Shown piece by piece: positions 56,531 to 64,000 of a stretch of DNA of 64,000 bases. The notes under the pieces were generated by a model that made no database searches, was not told the origin of the DNA, and saw only the letters and a program-made list of their open reading frames with translations. Made by a program: the position numbers and the translations under genes. The stretch covers positions 5,326,001-5,390,000 of the forward strand of contig NZ_CP136520.1 in NCBI RefSeq assembly GCF_032813545.1, read 5' to 3'. Source of the DNA: Nodosilinea sp. E11 (lineage in GTDB: Bacteria > Cyanobacteriota > Cyanobacteriia > Phormidesmidales > Phormidesmidaceae). The first letter of the stretch is position 1. Each line of letters starts with the position of its first letter.

Positions 56531-59434
56531 CAGGGGGTGATCGGCAGCCCCAGCAGCAGACGCGGCTATAGACACAGCACTAGGGCTAGCCGCTAAGGCG
56601 CTGGGGGCAACGCCATTGGGGGTAGCGGGTAGCTGGAAGAACTGAATGGTTTCGAGCAGCTGGTAAGACAGGGCCTCCATCTGCTCTGACTGGAGGCGGT
56701 TGTTCTGGGTGAACTCGGCGGTTTGGGTGGCAATGTCGGTAATGGTACGCACCACGGCGGCGGCTTCCTGCACCGCTCCCACAATGTTTTGGCTCACCTG
56801 GGTGACCGCTGTTTCGGCCTCGACGGCGGCGACCGTCACCGTCTGCACATCGCTAAATACCTGCCGCGATTGGCCAACACCCTCGGTAAACTCCTCCACC
56901 AGCCCCCCCAGCCGCTGCACATCAGCATCGACGGCAAACACAACGCTTTGAATCTGGGCGCTGCGCTGTTCTAGCGTGGTCAGGCTGTTGTTGGTTTGCT
57001 GGGCTAGCTGGCTAACCTGGTTGGCAATGGAGCTAAATTCTCGCGCTGCCACCACAAACTGGCGGGGGTCCCGCTGTTCGGCGGCGCGGGCGGCCACCAG
57101 CGATGCGTTCAGAGCCAGGGTTTGGGTGAGGGAGGCCACCTGGGTCTGGTCTTGAACAAACTGATCGGCCAGGCCGACAAATTCGCCCAGGGTCTTCATC
57201 TGCTGAATAATGCGATCGCTGCCTTCCTGCAAAATGCCAATACCCGAGGTGAGGTTGGTAATCGCCTGCTGACCTGTGGCCACCGTTGTTTGCACCGCTT
57301 GCAGCGAGGCGCTGGTGGTTGCGACCTGGCGGACGGTGGCCTCGGCTAGGGTCTCGACTTGGGCCGTCAGCTTTAGAATCTGGTTTACCCCGGTGACCTG
57401 CTGGTCGGCATTGGCCGCAATTAGGCTAGCCTGAGTTTTTTGCTGGTTTGCGCCCGCTGTCACCTGCTGGGCCGTTTCGGTCACTTGCTGGAGTACATCG
57501 GCCAGCCGCTCAATCAGGCGGTTGAAGGTATCGGCGACCAGACCGGTGGTGCGATCGCTCACCCGAGCCTGCACCGTCAGGTTGCCCTCTTCTACCTCCG
57601 ACACTACGTCTAGCAGGTGGCTCACCTCTCCCTGCAAGAGTTCGCTTTCTAACGCCAGCGAAATTAGGTTGGCCACCGAGCCAATAAAGGTTTGCTCCTC
57701 GGCCCGCCAGTCGCGGGGGCTGCCGTGCTCGCAGCGCAGACTGCCGACCACGGTACCGGTAATCTGAATCGGCACCTCTAGCAGCGAAACGGTCGTGGGG
57801 GCCAGGGCATTTTCAGCCTGTAGCTCTCGGCCCGCCGGATGGTCGGCGACACGGGTGACGCTCAGGGTTTGATTTTGGGCGATCGCCGCAAAATAGGTCG
57901 GCACCTCGTCGGTAGCCAGAGCGGTAACGATGTCGGCCTGCCTGTCCCCCTGCTGATAGCGGGTCAGGCACAGCAGCCGAGTTTGCTCTGGCTGCATCAG
58001 CCAAACGCTCACGCCATCGAGGCTCAGAGTCCGGGCGATCGCTTCGCTAAAGGAGGTCGCCGCCGCTTGGGCATCGCCCTGAATCAGCGCTTCGTGACGG
58101 GCCAGATCTGCCAGCACGTCGTTTTGTAAGCCCAGCTGCTCAGCATTCTGCCGCAGCGTCGCCAGCAACTCCTGAATCTGGGCTCCCATGCGGTTCACGT
58201 TCATGCCCAAAATGGCCAGTTCGTCATTGCCTCGCACCGGTACACGGGCATCGAGTTGACCCTGGCCGAGTAGTTCAACGGCCTTTGCCGCTTGGCTGAC
58301 CGGTCTGGTGGCGCGTCGAGCCAGCACAATCCCCAACAGTACTGCTGTGACTCCGGTCAGCAGCGTACCCACTAAAATCGTCTGCAGCAGCTGGCGCTGG
58401 GGCAAAAAGGCTAAGTCTGTACTGGTGGAGGTGACCACGCTCCAGTTCAGGGCATCAAACCCCTGGAGAGGCGCGTAGGCATTGAGAAATTCCTGGCCTT
58501 GAACTGTCTCAATCCAGGCTTGGCGCTGTTTCTCAGCATTGGCATCGGCGAACCGGGTTAGCAGGTCGGCTAGGGGCAACCCCACCTGAGGGTTCTCAGG
58601 ATCGACGGGCAGACTTTGGAAAATCTCGCCGGAGCTGTCCACCAATCGGTATTGAGTCTCTTTGCCCAAACTAGCGGTGCGGAGAATAGCATTGCCGACA
58701 AATTCCACCGGAATCTTAGCCGCGACCACCCCCAGCACTGTCCCCGCTGTATCTTTGACGGGTACTGCGACATAGATAGCCGCTGCGCTGGCTAGGGCAG
58801 ACTCCACCACCACCGGCTCACTAATCACTGGGGCCTGGGTCGACAGCACCTGCTGAAAATAGGTAGCTCCTCGCTGGTTCACCTCTTGAGCAGAGCCTGT
58901 AGACTGCACCAGAACATCGCCATTGACGCTGAATATCCCCAGACTGGAGTAGGTGCGATAGTCTTGCACAAACTGCGTCAGCTCTCGAGACAACTGCGCA
59001 GCGATCGCGGCCTGTTCTCTCGGCTCTAGATCGCTGGCAAACAGACCTGATTCCTGGGTGATATTGGCGACGGTGCTGGCATTGGCAACGCGCTCCTGCA
59101 AAAACCGGCGCAGCTGGTCAGAGAGCTGATCAACTCCAGAAATTTCTTCTTGAGCAATTCGCTCAGTGATGGATTGGTCAGCCGATCGGTACGCCACGTT
59201 ACCAACCACCAGCACCGGCAGCACGCCAAACACTGCCGCTAGAACCGTGGCTTTGAAACCAATGCCGAGGCCTCGTCGGGGCAAACTGGGTTCATTGGGT
59301 ACGACCTGAAGTACAGGAGCATTGTCTTCCGCTTTCCGACCGGCAGCGGAGGGAGATGCGTCATTGTTGATATCGACCGGGGCATCGATAGGGTAGTCGG
59401 AGGCTTCCCAGGTATTCTGGCCAGGGACAGTCAT
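56528..59434 (-). CDS. Methyl-accepting chemotaxis protein with dCache and GAF domains
   Basis: 968 residues from an ATG preceded by AGGAG. TM1 (about 66-88, ATVLAAVFGVLPVLVVGNVA), a large dCache_1-type periplasmic domain (about 92-345; SLGIFSVNGDVLVQS, YRLVDSSGEIFQSLP), TM2 (about 352-375), HAMP (about 376-430), GAF (about 455-610), then the signalling coiled coil (about 640-930; LTQTLALNASLVAARAAEQR). The combination of an outside ligand sensor with an inside GAF domain allows dual input. The GAF sequence has no conserved chromophore Cys that I can identify. It follows the solute-binding gene after 126 bases, so the two may act together. Confidence 0.91.
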   Translation of the reverse strand: MTVPGQNTWEASDYPIDAPVDINNDASPSAAGRKAEDNAPVLQVVPNEPSLPRRGLGIGFKATVLAAVFGVLPVLVVGNVAYRSADQSITERIAQEEISGVDQLSDQLRRFLQERVANASTVANITQESGLFASDLEPREQAAIAAQLSRELTQFVQDYRTYSSLGIFSVNGDVLVQSTGSAQEVNQRGATYFQQVLSTQAPVISEPVVVESALASAAAIYVAVPVKDTAGTVLGVVAAKIPVEFVGNAILRTASLGKETQYRLVDSSGEIFQSLPVDPENPQVGLPLADLLTRFADANAEKQRQAWIETVQGQEFLNAYAPLQGFDALNWSVVTSTSTDLAFLPQRQLLQTILVGTLLTGVTAVLLGIVLARRATRPVSQAAKAVELLGQGQLDARVPVRGNDELAILGMNVNRMGAQIQELLATLRQNAEQLGLQNDVLADLARHEALIQGDAQAAATSFSEAIARTLSLDGVSVWLMQPEQTRLLCLTRYQQGDRQADIVTALATDEVPTYFAAIAQNQTLSVTRVADHPAGRELQAENALAPTTVSLLEVPIQITGTVVGSLRCEHGSPRDWRAEEQTFIGSVANLISLALESELLQGEVSHLLDVVSEVEEGNLTVQARVSDRTTGLVADTFNRLIERLADVLQQVTETAQQVTAGANQQKTQASLIAANADQQVTGVNQILKLTAQVETLAEATVRQVATTSASLQAVQTTVATGQQAITNLTSGIGILQEGSDRIIQQMKTLGEFVGLADQFVQDQTQVASLTQTLALNASLVAARAAEQRDPRQFVVAAREFSSIANQVSQLAQQTNNSLTTLEQRSAQIQSVVFAVDADVQRLGGLVEEFTEGVGQSRQVFSDVQTVTVAAVEAETAVTQVSQNIVGAVQEAAAVVRTITDIATQTAEFTQNNRLQSEQMEALSYQLLETIQFFQLPATPNGVAPSALAASPSAVSIAASAAGAADHPL

Positions 59435-59560
59435 GGTAATTTGACTCCTGCTATTACGTTGCTAAACTTTGAACAACAATCCAGTTCTTAACTGCGATCG
59501 GCCCGTTGGGCCGTGTTTCCGTCCCTAACACACTGGTTTTAGGTTTTAGGTGAAACAGGC

Positions 59561-60676
59561 TTAGGTATCGGAGAAAATCAGTTCGGCAAAGCTGCGCTCG
59601 TTCACGCTATTCCAGCGATAGATCCCCCCTCGAAAGGCATTCCAGTTATCGTAAATTTGCTTGAAGCTGGCATCCTGACTGGCGTACTCGGCATAGAGAT
59701 CATTGGCGGCCTTGCGGGCTCCTTGAATGATTTCTGGGGTGTAGGAAATCAGCTCGGTGCCAGAGCTGATCAGCCGTTGCAAGGCCTCTCGGTTGGCCGC
59801 GTCATACTCGGCCAGCATCTTGACTTGAGCTTCAAAGGCGGCTAGCTCTAGCGCCTGACGGTACTCCACCGGCAGCCGATCCCAGGCGGCCTGGTTGACG
59901 ATGAGTTCGTAGGTTGTGCCCGGTTCGTGCCAGCCGGGATAGTAGTAATAGGGGGCGTACTGGTTGAGACCCAGCTTTTCATCTTCGTAAGGCCCGACCC
60001 ACTCTGCCGCGTCTATATTGCCGCGTTCTAGACCCAGCAAAATCTCGTTGGGCGGCATGTTTTGGGCCTCAGCCCCCATCCGCTTAAGGACTTCGCCGCC
60101 CAGCCCCGGCATGCGCATTTTAATCGCCTGCATTTCGCTGACGGAGTTGACCTTGTTGCGAAACCAGCCGCCCATTTGGTTGCCGGTGCTGCCAGCGGGG
60201 AAGTTGAGCACGCCAAAAGCGCTGTAGATGCCCCGAATCAGCTCTAGCCCCCCGGCTCCGTAGAGCCAGGCCACGTGCTGGTGGGGGTTGAGGCCAAAGG
60301 GCATGCTCGTGGCAAAGGCAAAGGCTCGGTTTTTTGAGGTGTAGTAGTAGCCAGCCGTGTGGCCACACTCAGCCGTTCCAGCCTGCACCGTATCGAGAAT
60401 TTCTAGCGGGGGTGCAATGCCCCCTGCCGGAAAGGCCGTAATAGAGAAATTGCCCTGGGTTAGCTCGCTGATGCGATCGCACATCCGTTGAGCCGTGCCA
60501 AAGACAATGTCTAGGTTTTCGGGCCAGCTGGTGGCCATGCGCCATTCGATACGAGGGTTGCCCCCGCCACTGCTGCTGTTAGGAGTAAATACCTTGGGAG
60601 AACTGCTACAGGCAGAAGCCACCCCAGCCCCGATCGCCCCAAGGGTCAACTGATTAAATAGACGTCGACGTTTCAT
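59561..60676 (-). CDS. TRAP-type (DctP/TakP-like) solute-binding lipoprotein in chemotaxis operon
   Basis: 371 residues. The N-terminus MKRRRLFNQLTLG has a twin-Arg-like motif and continues to a lipobox VASAC, so a Tat- or Sec-exported lipoprotein. DctP-fold landmarks: WRMATSWPENLDIVFGTAQR, FPAGGIAPPLEILDTVQAG, MPFGLNPHQHVAWLYGAGG, MRMPGLGGEVLKRMG (the ligand-binding Arg region), and WVGPYEDEKLGLNQYAPYY with PGWHEPG, as in the alpha-keto-acid/lactate binding TakP group. No DctQ or DctM membrane genes are adjacent. Its place between cheW and a dCache receptor gene suggests that it presents a carboxylate ligand to the receptor and does not serve transport (inference). Confidence 0.88.
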   Translation of the reverse strand: MKRRRLFNQLTLGAIGAGVASACSSSPKVFTPNSSSGGGNPRIEWRMATSWPENLDIVFGTAQRMCDRISELTQGNFSITAFPAGGIAPPLEILDTVQAGTAECGHTAGYYYTSKNRAFAFATSMPFGLNPHQHVAWLYGAGGLELIRGIYSAFGVLNFPAGSTGNQMGGWFRNKVNSVSEMQAIKMRMPGLGGEVLKRMGAEAQNMPPNEILLGLERGNIDAAEWVGPYEDEKLGLNQYAPYYYYPGWHEPGTTYELIVNQAAWDRLPVEYRQALELAAFEAQVKMLAEYDAANREALQRLISSGTELISYTPEIIQGARKAANDLYAEYASQDASFKQIYDNWNAFRGGIYRWNSVNERSFAELIFSDT

Positions 60677-60788
60677 AAATGAGTCTCACTAAAAATAGGT
60701 CAAAAAAATAGAGAGCTTTAGGCTAAATGCAGCTTGAGCCCAACTGAAGCCATCTCGGTCGGCTCAGGCTATCAGGGGGGCGGGCTAC

Positions 60789-61232
60789 TCAGACCGCCAA
60801 CGGTATCCAACGGCGAGGCTGCCAAAGCTCTGCCGGGACAATGTCAGGATTAAATGGCTCGATCGTTGAATCTTGAGCGAGCTGCTCGGCGGTGCAGTTG
60901 CCCACTAGCTGGTCGATCACCAGCGCAATCCCCGCTAGCGGGGAACTGGTATTTAGCTGCACAGCATTAAACACTTCCCGCGTTACGCCGCTGACTCCCT
61001 CTAGCAACAACTGTAGGGTTACCAGCGGCACCAGCTGACCCTGAACATGCACCACCCCTAAAAGGCCGGGCTGATAAAAGGGAAGGCTCAGTATCTGCGA
61101 TCGCTCTACTAGCATCACTTCGGCAATTTCGGTAGCAGGAAAAGCTAGTTGTCGACTGCCCACCTGAGTCAGAAAGTAGGTGCTATCGGGCAGAGCTAAG
61201 GAATCAAGCTCGACGTCAAGAGAGTCCGTCAT
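60789..61232 (-). CDS. CheW-like coupling protein
   Basis: 147 residues from the ATG at 61232; a TTG at 61253 would add 7 residues. CheW domain pattern: TYFLTQVGSRQLAFPATEIAE, ILSLPFYQPGLLGVVHVQGQ, LVPLVTLQLLLEG, IALVIDQLVGNC. It couples the two receptors to the CheA-like kinase encoded further down the operon. It starts 29 bases after the CheY-like gene. Homologous in place to HmpC/PixI/PilI. Confidence 0.85.
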   Translation of the reverse strand: MTDSLDVELDSLALPDSTYFLTQVGSRQLAFPATEIAEVMLVERSQILSLPFYQPGLLGVVHVQGQLVPLVTLQLLLEGVSGVTREVFNAVQLNTSSPLAGIALVIDQLVGNCTAEQLAQDSTIEPFNPDIVPAELWQPRRWIPLAV

Positions 61233-61261
61233 AGGAAAATAATTAAACAACAAATGTAGAT

Positions 61262-61618
61262 TTAGAGTTTTTGCAAAACCTCTGCCAGCCGCTCTCGACT
61301 CACAGGCTTAGTAATGTAGTCGTTGGCTCCCGCTCTTTTGAGGCCATACTTAACTTCTACAGGGGTCTTTTTGCTGGAGCAAAAAACTACGTTTTGCTGG
61401 GCTGTCACCTGGTTAGTGCGAATCTCTCGCAAAAATTTATAACCATCCTGTTCGGGCATCACAATATCTAAAAATAAGCAGCTGTATTCACCGGTAGAGA
61501 GCTTTTCTACAACGCCTTCTGTACTGTCAGATGCTTCTACTCTATGCCCCATATCCTCAAGTAATGTTGACAAAAACTGCCTATCTACAGCACTATCGTC
61601 AACCACTAAAATTTGCAT
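61262..61618 (-). CDS. CheY-like response regulator
   Basis: 118 residues from the ATG at 61618, which has AGAGGTG upstream; an upstream in-frame start would add 28 residues with no similarity. A single receiver domain with D51 in FLDIVMPEQDGY, the acidic pair in VVDDSAVD, and K in TKPVSRE. It is the second gene of the chemosensory operon and corresponds in position to HmpB/PixH/PilH. No output domain, so it acts by protein interaction. Confidence 0.9.
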   Translation of the reverse strand: MQILVVDDSAVDRQFLSTLLEDMGHRVEASDSTEGVVEKLSTGEYSCLFLDIVMPEQDGYKFLREIRTNQVTAQQNVVFCSSKKTPVEVKYGLKRAGANDYITKPVSRERLAEVLQKL

Positions 61619-61808
61619 ATACACCTCTTTTTGATCTCTGATGCTTTTTGGTTCTACAAGCCAAACTTCTAGCCGAATTTGCGATATCCGGAACTTAATC
61701 AAAAAAGTCTTTTGAGAATGCGATAACTTAAAGCAGTAAGTGCTCTAAGCCAAGATTCGATGAAGAGTAGAGTTATTGTCGATTGACTACTCATCTTAGA
61801 TAATCTCG

Positions 61809-61844
61809 ATATCGAACTATCTCTATGGGAATAGAGTTCGATAT
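61809..61844. promoter_or_regulatory. Inverted repeat between PatA-like and CheY-like genes
   Basis: A perfect 10-bp inverted repeat (ATATCGAACT and AGTTCGATAT) with a 16-base loop lies in the 268-base AT-rich gap between the first and second genes. It could be an operator, an attenuator or an mRNA processing site. Confidence 0.45.
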
Positions 61845-61886
61845 GGAAAAATCTGTCATTAATCAGTTTGTCTGTGCCGATCTGCC

Positions 61887-63092
61887 TTAGAATTTTTCCT
61901 TCTTTATAGGCACTGCTAATTTTAATATTCCTCTTAACTCTGTTTCAAACTTGGGAATTTCTTCTGTAGTAAGGGGCTTAGATAAAAACTGGCAACCGCT
62001 CCATTGAGATCGCCAATTGTTCGAGAGCGTACGCTCTGCCGTTAGCATAATTAAGGGAGTAGTCGCAATCTGTGGATAGCGCCGAATTTGCTTCAATAAA
62101 TCAAATCCAGAAATATTGGGCATGTTGATATCTATGAAAACAATGGCTGGTTGTGTCTCCAGCATAATTTCTACCGCAGTCACCGGATCATCATGCGATC
62201 GCACCTGGTATCCCCAACTAGAAACCAATTGCTTGAACTGCTTTAGCATAACGGGAGAGTCATCGACAATTAAGACTTCAGAGGCTGCTTTGCGGGGCGG
62301 CAACTCAACCTCAATCAATCCTTGTTCCGCTAACTTTGCCACACCTCTAGCAATTTCTAAAGTGTCTTGAGCTAGAGCAACTGTGATAGAATTTAGGGTT
62401 TCACCGTGGGAAATAAGGGCTCTCAGATATTTTTTCTGACGATCGGTTATGTCGGATTCTCTGATCGCTTTCTCATGAATGAAAAGCTTGCTATCTAGAT
62501 TGGGGATGACACGTTTAATCTGCTCCCAAATGAGCTGCCGACGACGTGACTCGGCCAGTATTTCTGAAATCTCAAAGCCAGGAGTTAGACCTGCAATTGA
62601 GAGATCAGTCTCTGGTTTAAACTGTGCTTGACCAGAATGACTAAATAGCATCTGATCTAAGTCTTGCAGTACTTTGAGTCGTAGAGCCTGTCGAACCTCC
62701 TCGGGCTGAATTATCTTCAACTCATATAAGCGGCTCAAAAAAACTGGTAATGGCTCTAGTGGGCGATCGCAATCATCCAAATGCAAGTCTTCTTTGAGGC
62801 CGAGTACAGTACTTTGAACTGGTTCACTGCGAACCCGAAAAATATAGCGCTCAATTATCTCGAGTAGATAATCGATAGATAAAGGCTGTTGTCCTGAGAA
62901 GACAACTTGCCCTCCCACTAACCCTAGCCACCAGGATTTTTCGGCTAGATTACAGGCATCCTCATCGAAGAAATGATGCCAATATCCAGTCAGAGCTAAA
63001 TCGTTCTGATGTTCAAGTTTGTAGGCTAAATTTTGAGAGTTAAACGAAAATTTCTGAGAATGAAACGAGCTGATTTGATGACGGGTAATCAC
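61887..63092 (-). CDS. PatA-type response regulator (HmpA/PixG/PilG-like)
   Basis: 401 residues. The N-terminal part (about 1-260) has the PATAN-type pattern: LTGYWHHFFDEDACNLAEKS, WWLGLVGGQVVFSG, YIFRVRSEPVQS, FLSRLYELKIIQPEEVRQAL. A C-terminal receiver (about 270-390) has VDDSPVM, D321 in VFIDINMPNISG and K in SKPLTTEE. PatA-type proteins head cyanobacterial chemosensory operons and control pilus-dependent motility or heterocyst pattern. The start is GTG at 63092 with no obvious Shine-Dalgarno; no ATG occurs early in the frame. The receiver is at the C-terminal end, as usual for the family. Confidence 0.87.
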   Translation of the reverse strand: MITRHQISSFHSQKFSFNSQNLAYKLEHQNDLALTGYWHHFFDEDACNLAEKSWWLGLVGGQVVFSGQQPLSIDYLLEIIERYIFRVRSEPVQSTVLGLKEDLHLDDCDRPLEPLPVFLSRLYELKIIQPEEVRQALRLKVLQDLDQMLFSHSGQAQFKPETDLSIAGLTPGFEISEILAESRRRQLIWEQIKRVIPNLDSKLFIHEKAIRESDITDRQKKYLRALISHGETLNSITVALAQDTLEIARGVAKLAEQGLIEVELPPRKAASEVLIVDDSPVMLKQFKQLVSSWGYQVRSHDDPVTAVEIMLETQPAIVFIDINMPNISGFDLLKQIRRYPQIATTPLIMLTAERTLSNNWRSQWSGCQFLSKPLTTEEIPKFETELRGILKLAVPIKKEKF

Positions 63093-64000
63093 TAATTTCT
63101 AGCAGGTATAGAACATCCTGGTAGATTTGCACCGTGAGCCGTGACGATAAATTAGGAACTGAGTAAGCCATCTAGAAATTGGTCAAAAGCTATCAACCAA
63201 AAGCCATTAGTCTACCTATGGTTTAGCACTGGCCAAGCATAGGTGATTTGACTAACTGATCTGCTGTATGGAATGTTATGTAAACAGATGTGACGATGCT
63301 GCTGCTATGAGATGTGGGCAGGTTTATTAGCCCTGTTGTCGTCTATTGCATCTTGACTTGAGGTATATCTAATAATCCCCATTTTCACGAAAATGACAGG
63401 TATTCCCGTGACGGCTAGAAAAAAAGGCGGTTAATGATAAGACTTTAATCGCGTTATGTATTCAGTTTTTCTATAAAAAGGCCTGAATATGCAGTGACAA
63501 TCTGGAACTGTTTATCTAGCTAGATCTTCAGGATTGGGCCTTGGTACTCAGTTGTACTGAATTAGATTACAGGTAAGCAATTTTCAGCACTAGACTATGT
63601 ATGTCTATTCTCACGGTTTTTTGATAGTCTGCCTGTTAACGTGAACTTTCGGACAAAGCTTCTCTTTACGTTTGACAGTCATAATTGCTTAGCCCAATAG
63701 CCAGCCGGCCCAAGCCTTGACACAAGGGAGTGCCAGGATTGGGGCCGGCTGAAGCGAGCGGAAAAGGGGAATTGACCTGGGAGCTGCGATTGCATCGTCT
63801 TAGGGGCTGTACCATGGCGGCCACCACCCGTCTCTCTGATCGAGGGCTGCCGTTGCTGCGTCAATACAGCTATGCTCCTTAATTGGCTTCTAGGCCATGC
63901 CTGCAAAAGGTGTAATTGATATCACGGTCAAATGTAACGGTGTCCCAATAGCTACTGCTGTTCCTGGTGGAATTACCAAAAACGAGATGCATTAACGACG
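63093..64000. other. Long upstream region of the chemotaxis operon
   Basis: 908 AT-rich bases to the window edge with no established gene, apart from the candidate small frame at 63897. The operon promoter and leader must lie here. A 75-codon minus-strand frame at 63679-63906 is Arg/Gln-rich and resembles no family, so it is not called. No strong terminator or repeat was recognised. Confidence 0.45.
63897..63995 (+). CDS. Possible 32-residue small protein
   Basis: An ATG-to-TAA frame with protein-like composition (MPAKGVIDITVKC at the start, ATAVPGGITKNEMH at the end). The alternation of hydrophobic and polar residues suggests a beta-hairpin. There is no clear Shine-Dalgarno, no recognised family and no neighbour in the window. 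Confidence 0.3.
   Translation: MPAKGVIDITVKCNGVPIATAVPGGITKNEMH

Noticed and set aside
63679-63906. A 75-codon minus-strand frame near the right edge
   Set aside because: Arg/Gln/Ser-rich composition, no family resemblance, no ribosome binding site seen.

Overview
The window reads as chromosomal DNA of a filamentous, non-model cyanobacterium (Leptolyngbya/Nodosilinea-like is a guess). Grounds: very frequent HIP1 octamers (GCGATCGC), very large PAS/GAF hybrid kinases with LAIAIQQA-type GAF ends, a PatA-type regulator heading a chemotaxis operon, and small palindromic dispersed repeats. No rRNA, tRNA, CRISPR array or complete insertion sequence was seen.

Layout. (1) 1-2608: 3' part of a secreted DUF11-repeat protein, ended by a perfect 20-bp hairpin shared with the convergent gene. 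(2) 2682-11834, minus strand: an OmpR-like regulator with extra HPt and receiver domains, plus two hybrid histidine kinases. (3) 12060-22939, the accessory core: two separate cobalt-type nitrile hydratase-like gene sets. Set A (minus) is alpha, beta N-half, beta C-half, accessory protein; its beta subunit is split, with a dispersed palindromic repeat lying between the halves. Set B (plus) is a COG0523 GTPase, a DUF1097 membrane protein, full-length beta, alpha, accessory protein and a HupE-type metal permease. Between them lie an isochorismatase-family hydrolase, a complete SsuABC/TauABC-like ABC transporter and an Lrp/AsnC regulator. I infer a locus that imports a small nitrogen compound, hydrates a nitrile-like group, hydrolyses the product, and supplies the metal. 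The substrate is not known. (4) 23312-36321: a 2096-residue CBS/GAF/PAS hybrid kinase overlapping a REC-GGDEF-EAL protein, facing a GAF/PAS-GGDEF diguanylate cyclase. (5) 36652-46173: a DUF6544 protein, an Acg-like nitroreductase, a DUF6671 protein, a BlaI/M56 peptidase pair, TonB-ExbB-ExbD genes and TspO, separated by gaps rich in tandem repeats and MITE-like elements. (6) 46560-50730: a 4xCBS histidine kinase overlapping a REC-HATPase protein whose phospho-acceptor His position is Arg. (7) 63092-50783, minus strand: a chemotaxis operon of the Hmp/Pix/Pil type (PatA-like, CheY, CheW, two MCPs, CheA-REC) with an embedded orphan TRAP-type solute-binding lipoprotein.

The most notable points are the paired nitrile hydratase-like sets with one repeat-split beta subunit; a near-identical 538-bp inverted duplication in two kinases that brackets that whole region; the TRAP binding protein inside the chemotaxis operon; and several small inverted-repeat elements.
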